Positions 59,312 to 64,000 of a stretch of 64,000 nt of DNA are shown piece by piece; positions within the stretch are counted from its first letter, which is position 1; every line of letters begins with the position of its first letter. Source of the DNA: Trema orientale (lineage: Eukaryota > Streptophyta > Magnoliopsida > Rosales > Cannabaceae); contig JXTC01000457.1 of assembly GCA_002914845.1 (NCBI GenBank), positions 125,145 to 189,144 on the forward strand, given 5' to 3'. Below the pieces are notes generated by a model, which saw only the letters and a program-made list of their open reading frames with translations, did no database searches and was not told the origin of the DNA. Made by a program: the position numbers and the translations under genes.

Positions 59312-61929
59312 CTAATATTACAGAATTGTAATTTGAGGTTATGTGTTAATTATATTACATTCTTGGGTAGTCTATTTCTTATTATATCACGGCATCATTA
59401 ACTTATATGAATATACCTCGGCAATCATGGCATATTTGTTTTTATTGTCTATGCTTGAGAAGAAAAAGATAATGAAAAAAATCTGAAATCTTGATGTAGT
59501 GTATGCGACATATTTGCCTATATGAAAAATAAATTGACAGAAAACTAATAGCAATAAAGTCTTAGAGTCATACTTGTCTTAAAATTTCAAATGCTGATAA
59601 TTAGATTATGAAGATTCATATATATTGTAGCAATTGACATTAATGATAATAAATTAAAATATGAAGTGATACTTGTTTGTTTAAAGTTAAAGAATACATT
59701 AAGTCTAATTTATAGTTAGATTCAATGTATTACAACATTAGAGAATGTATCTATCTCTAAATTTAAAAATAAATTATTAAGATATAGATAATGATCAATT
59801 TATTTTAATAAGATGAACGTAGCAATACTATTTATTCGATGAACTAAATTTAATATAAGTTATTATTAATATTAAATTAAATATAATATTATATAGTACA
59901 TGGATATATTATGACCAATCATAGCATAAAAAAATAATAATAAGACCAGCATGAAAATAAATAAGAGTTAAATTAGAAATTTTCTAAAAAATTCTAAAAA
60001 TAGACTAGTCAAATTAGCATCATAAAATTCAACCAAAAAAATTTCAAAAAAAAAAAAACATAACCAAATTAGAACTAATTTTTTTGTAACGTTATCATCT
60101 TTCTTTTTCTATTCGAATTATTAAATATAATTTTTAAATTTAAATTTCATCCACATTAATTTAAAAAGTCAAGGACAGAAAAGATATATAAAGAAAATTA
60201 TTTTGCACATGTTTCATAATTTATAATTGGGTACAATGTATTATACCATTTTACATAGAAAAATAAATGTATTTGATGAGATGAATATAAAACTACTACT
60301 TATTCAAGGAACTAAATTTATTATAAGTCATCTGTTAAATTTTTATAATCTATATATGTTAGGACCAATCATAGCATCTACTACTTATTCAAGGAACTAA
60401 ATTTAATATAAGCCATCTGTTAAATTTTTATAATCTATATATATTAGGACTAATCATAGTATCGAAAAATAATAATAGGACAAATCATATCACGAAAAAA
60501 TAACAGTTAAGTTAGGAATTTTTAAAAAAATTTAAAAATGGAATACTAAGCAAAAAAAACTGTCAGATTTTTTTATACTTTTTCTCTGCTTTAAACTTAA
60601 TATAGATATATAGATTAGTTAGAAAAATACTAGGCGAAGAATTTTATTGAAAAATTTTAGAATTATTAAGAATTGGCATTTTTTAAAACACTTGTTGTTT
60701 AGTAACACTTTTATTTTTTATTTTTTTTAAAGAAAATGAAAATATTTCAATTTGTTTTTATTTTTTGTTTTGCAAACATAAAAAATGGCTTTGGTAACTA
60801 TAGTGTCATTTGATAACACTTTGACTTTTGGTTTTCTTAAACGAAAAAAAAGGAAATAATTTCTCTTATTTTGTATTCTGTTTTTCAAAAATAAAATTGT
60901 ATTTGGTAACTATGGCGTCATTTGATAATGCTTTTATTTTTCGTTTGTTTTTTCTTATTTTGTTTTTTGATTTTAAGAAATAAATGTGTTTAGTAACTAA
61001 TGCTTTTACTTTTTGTTTTTTAAAATGAAAAATAAGCACGTGTTTGACAACTAGTACTTTTTACCTTCAAAAGTGAATTAAGAAAGGAGACCTTCAAAAG
61101 TGAAAATAAAAAAAGAGAGCAATAAGGGAAAAAGGGAAGAGAAAATGATGAGAAGGAAAAAGTGGTGTTCATCTATATAAATTTTCAAAGTAGTATTTTT
61201 TAAAATTAAAACTTTAAAAAGTGATATTTTCTAAATAAACTATGAAGTTTTCGAAAAAAATTTGCCATTTTTATAGTTTTATATTGAAAAAATACTACTT
61301 TTAAAATTTTTACATCGAGAAATACCACTTTTGCAAGGGACTAGAGAAGTAGTGATAGGAGAGAAAATATTGAGAGAAATGGTGATGTGAGTCTAAGCAT
61401 ATTGGAATTTTGATACTAGTCTTTCTGCAAAATTGTTTAAAAGAATTTTGGAAGAAATTTTTATATTCAAAATTTTATTTTCAAATTAAAAAAACTAAAG
61501 ACAAAAGTAGTTTTACCAAACATACTTTTGAAAAATATTTCTGCTGTTTTGATTAAAAAAAAATAGAAATATCAATCTCATTCATACTTCCTTCAAGCTG
61601 CATATCCTATTTATTTGACATAAATAAGTAAACTAAGAACAACCCAAAAATATAATAATTTTACTATAAGGTTGAAATTGAGTTATATGGACACCTCAGA
61701 TTATCAACCTGTGTAGATATTTGTTCGACATAATAGACTACTTGTATTTTACATGAGCTACGCTGTCTATACAACAGAAATAAACTAATGCCCTTGGAAA
61801 TTTGATCATCCAAAGTACTACTCGTGTAAAGGATGTTAGATCATAGTCAACTCCATCTAGATTGCTTCTATTAGATATGCATAATGGATTATTGAACCAA
61901 ATACAATCCTAGAATCTGTCATACCAAAT
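59312..61929. other. AT-rich repeat debris, no gene seen
   Basis: Very AT-rich. It contains an 85-bp direct duplication (60293-60462) with a third, more decayed copy around 59823-59945. It also has T/A-rich strings with TTTGGTAACTA and GTCATTTGATAA that recur between 60700 and 61030, a pattern common in hAT-like MITEs. No ORF of note and no RNA gene. Confidence 0.4.
60293..60462. repeat. 85-bp tandem duplication
   Basis: Units 60293-60377 and 60378-60462 both begin CTACTACTTATTCAAGGAAC and differ at only a few positions. Confidence 0.88.
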
Positions 61930-62374
61930 TGTCAGGAAAAGATTTGTTGAGAGAAAACTCCTGACTAACCTGGATCCATTGTGTTTGACAGCAAAAGATG
62001 TGATCACGTAAGCGGAAGTGATGTATCAATTAGAGCCTGAGGTGAGAAGGTCTTTTACAGCCAGAATACTCTATGTATGCTCAATGGGATCTTTCTCTAT
62101 TGATGGAGGCAGAGGAGAAGAGCGTACATTCTATTTGGCTTAGGGACTAAAACCCTAATAGTTATGTCCTTATATACTTTTAGCCAATAGAGATCCCATC
62201 AATCCTTATTGGTCCAGTATTAGGTAATCACACATTACACAGTCCATACCTAATTGGTAATTTCCTGAACCCATAATTAGATCACTTAATGACTCCACTT
62301 AATTAGATAACCCCAATATATAATTGTTATAAAAAACTAGTGGCCCACATAGGTTATACACGTATAACCCAACA
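61930..62374 (-). repeat. 3' LTR of the right-hand copia element
   Basis: In minus orientation it starts TGTTGGGTTATACG and ends TTCCTGACA (445 bp). It is preceded, on the inner side, by a purine-rich tract AGTAGGAGAT. The pol end follows further in at 62936. The partner LTR lies outside the window. A TTTGGTATGACAG sequence just outside its 3' end resembles a primer-binding site. Confidence 0.65.
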
Positions 62375-62935
62375 ATCTCCTACTTTGGCTTCATGGATTT
62401 TTCCTGAGACAATTATATAATAAACTTAAGTGCGTACTTTATTGCTGTCTGTTAAGAAATTATTTCTTAAGACAATCTGGACCATCTTGTATATCAACAT
62501 GAAACTAAACTGGTCTTCATTGCACTTAAGAAGGCAACTAAACCCATCAATGATTACCAAATCAATACACATATAGATGTATGGTATGGAAATTACACGA
62601 AAAGTGATCTTACATGTTTATTTCCATTTGATCCTACTTTATAATTCCAACTAATCAACCTTAGTCTTTCACTTTATGCAAAACCACAACTTTATGCAAA
62701 ATAGCAGATAGAAAGAAAATAAAATATAAATTCAGAGTATAAAAGAAAACATCACTTTATTGATATCAAATAATAAATGTGTCTATCATAAGAGAACTTG
62801 TAAAATCTAACTCCCACTAATTTTGTACATCTTTAAATGGTACAACACCCATATGAGCAGTGTGCTCATGAATCACATTAGGCGTTAAACCTTTGGTGAG
62901 CGGATCTGTCAATATGGAGTTAGTGCCGATATATT
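62375..62935 (-). other. Copia 3' untranslated region
   Basis: Sequence between the end of pol and the 3' LTR. It has no open frame. It includes TCTCCCACTAATTTTG-type text near 62811-62826 in the plus sense, usual in the region downstream of copia pol. Confidence 0.45.
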
Positions 62936-63811
62936 CTATAAAGCTATAAACTTTGCCTCCATGGTGGAAGAAGCTCTGAGCGTCTGCTTAACATTCTTCC
63001 AGGATACAACTCCTCTGGCAAGCAGGTAAATATGGCCTGAGGTGGATCTCTTACTATCTAGGCATCCAGTGTAATCGGAGTCGGAATATCTCATGATCTC
63101 CAAATGATCAGATCTCTGATAAGTGAGCATGTAATCTTTTGTTCTCTATAAATATCATAAAACTCTCTTTGCTGCTGTTCAGTGATTCATACCAGGGTTG
63201 CTTAAATATCTGCCTAGTACTCCAACTATGTACGTTGTATCTTGCCTTGAACTTCATTTGTGACCATGACATCAGACTCCCTATTGTAGATGCATAAGGG
63301 ATCTTCTGCATTTCTTGAGCTTCAAACTCATTCCTGGGCCATTGAATGAGATTGAACATATCACCCTTAGCAATGGGTGTATCTCCTGGGGCACATTTAC
63401 TCATGCTAAATCTATCAAGTTCTTTTTTGATATAGCTCTTTTATGATAACCTAAGAATGCCCTGAGAGCAATCTCGGTATATTTTAATCCCTAATATAAA
63501 AGAGGTAGCCCCAAGATCTTTCATCTCAAATTTGTTTGATAGAAATCTCTTAGTTTTGTACAATAAGCCTATATCATTGCTTGCCGGAAGTATGTCATCG
63601 ACATACAAAACTAAAAAGATATATTTGCTTCCACTGAACTTGTGATATATACATCCATCTACTGAATTTTCCTCAAAACCAGATGAGGAAATAACTTGAT
63701 GGAACTTATGATACCATTGACGGGATGCTTGTTTGAGACCATAGATGGATTTCTTTAGTTTACAGACCATAAACTTTGGATCTCTAGTTATAAAGTTTTC
63801 AGGCTGCACCA
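62936..63811 (-). pseudogene. Copia RT and RNase H of right-hand element (broken)
   Basis: From 63811 down: MVQPENFI, VCKLKKSIYGLKQASRQWYH, FLVLYVDDILPASND (intact YVDD), KFEMKDLGATSFILGIKIYR, then an in-frame TAA at 63441-63443 in place of the usual Gln. KSYIKKELDRFSMSKCAPGD and KIPYASTIGSLM follow, then a frameshift. The RNase H part is MRYSDSDYTGCLDSKRSTSG with ASSTMEAKFIAL. Few lesions, so it is younger than the other copia relics. The 5' end is cut off by the CACTA element at 63812. Confidence 0.88.
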
Positions 63812-64000
63812 CACTACAAGAAATAAGCCTTCTGATAGCAATTGAAAAGTGCTATTGTTAACATTTATAACACTTTTGAAAATGCTATGTCAGCCACTGT
63901 TATAAAAAGTCTGGATTTTTTTATAACACTTTTTTAATGTTATCACTAATGCTATTATAAATCATTTCATAGCATTTTTTCTTTGTCATAAAAAACTATA
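63812..64000. mobile_element. CACTA element, left end (continues beyond window)
   Basis: The sequence CACTACAAGAAATAAGCC is a textbook CACTA terminus. Directly behind it, ATAACACTTTT-like and TGCTATTAT-like subterminal repeats recur in both orientations (for example near 63866, 63897, 63922 and 63960). It interrupts the copia RT frame exactly at 63812. The other terminus is outside the window. Confidence 0.85.

Overview
This is a nuclear plant chromosome window, most likely from a eudicot. Evidence for that: one intron-rich nuclear gene whose product matches the plant CHR19 (ETL1/SMARCAD1-type) chromatin remodeler, AT-rich intergenic DNA, and dense plant-type transposons (Ty1/copia, Ty3/gypsy, CACTA, SINE, LINE, foldback MITEs). 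I cannot name the species. I see no CRISPR array, phage, bacterial operon or biosynthetic cluster.

Layout. 102-7610: an old LTR retrotransposon with about 2.24-kb LTRs, apparently sitting in an even older LTR whose 3' part is 7611-8922. 9329-12960: a copia polyprotein relic (- strand) split by a 2.8-kb CACTA element (9890-12726, target duplication ATA). 13440-16460: a second copia relic (+), interrupted by a GC-richer insert. 16461-24900: mostly featureless AT-rich DNA with a foldback MITE (18814-19125) and two short exon-like segments that I cannot assign (18294-18364 + and 24280-24402 -).

24910-39575 (-): the one clear host gene, CHR19, rebuilt here as 12 phase-consistent coding exons giving 739 residues. 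Its 7.7-kb intron 8 has collected a SINE, a complete 2.47-kb gag-only LTR element (both with target duplications) and a LINE relic. A foldback MITE (39805-40157) lies about 230 bp upstream of the start codon.

40306-59311: a three-level nest. A copia element (-) is split inside its integrase gene by a Ty3/gypsy element (+, 43621-57200, duplication AATAT). The 5' LTR of that element is split by a 3.7-kb solo-LTR-like sequence (45630-49367, duplication GCTCG). The copia pol also carries an inverted block (42321-43017). 59312-61929 is AT-rich repeat debris. 61930-64000 is the 3' LTR and pol end of another copia element (-), cut at 63812 by the start of a second CACTA element.

No set of genes here works as a pathway. 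The story is one chromatin-silencing gene embedded in layered, mostly decayed retrotransposons. The most unexpected recurring signal is a motif (TTACTnAG...GCTCAC, then a pyrimidine tract and YAG) about 350 bp from the 3' end of several different LTRs.
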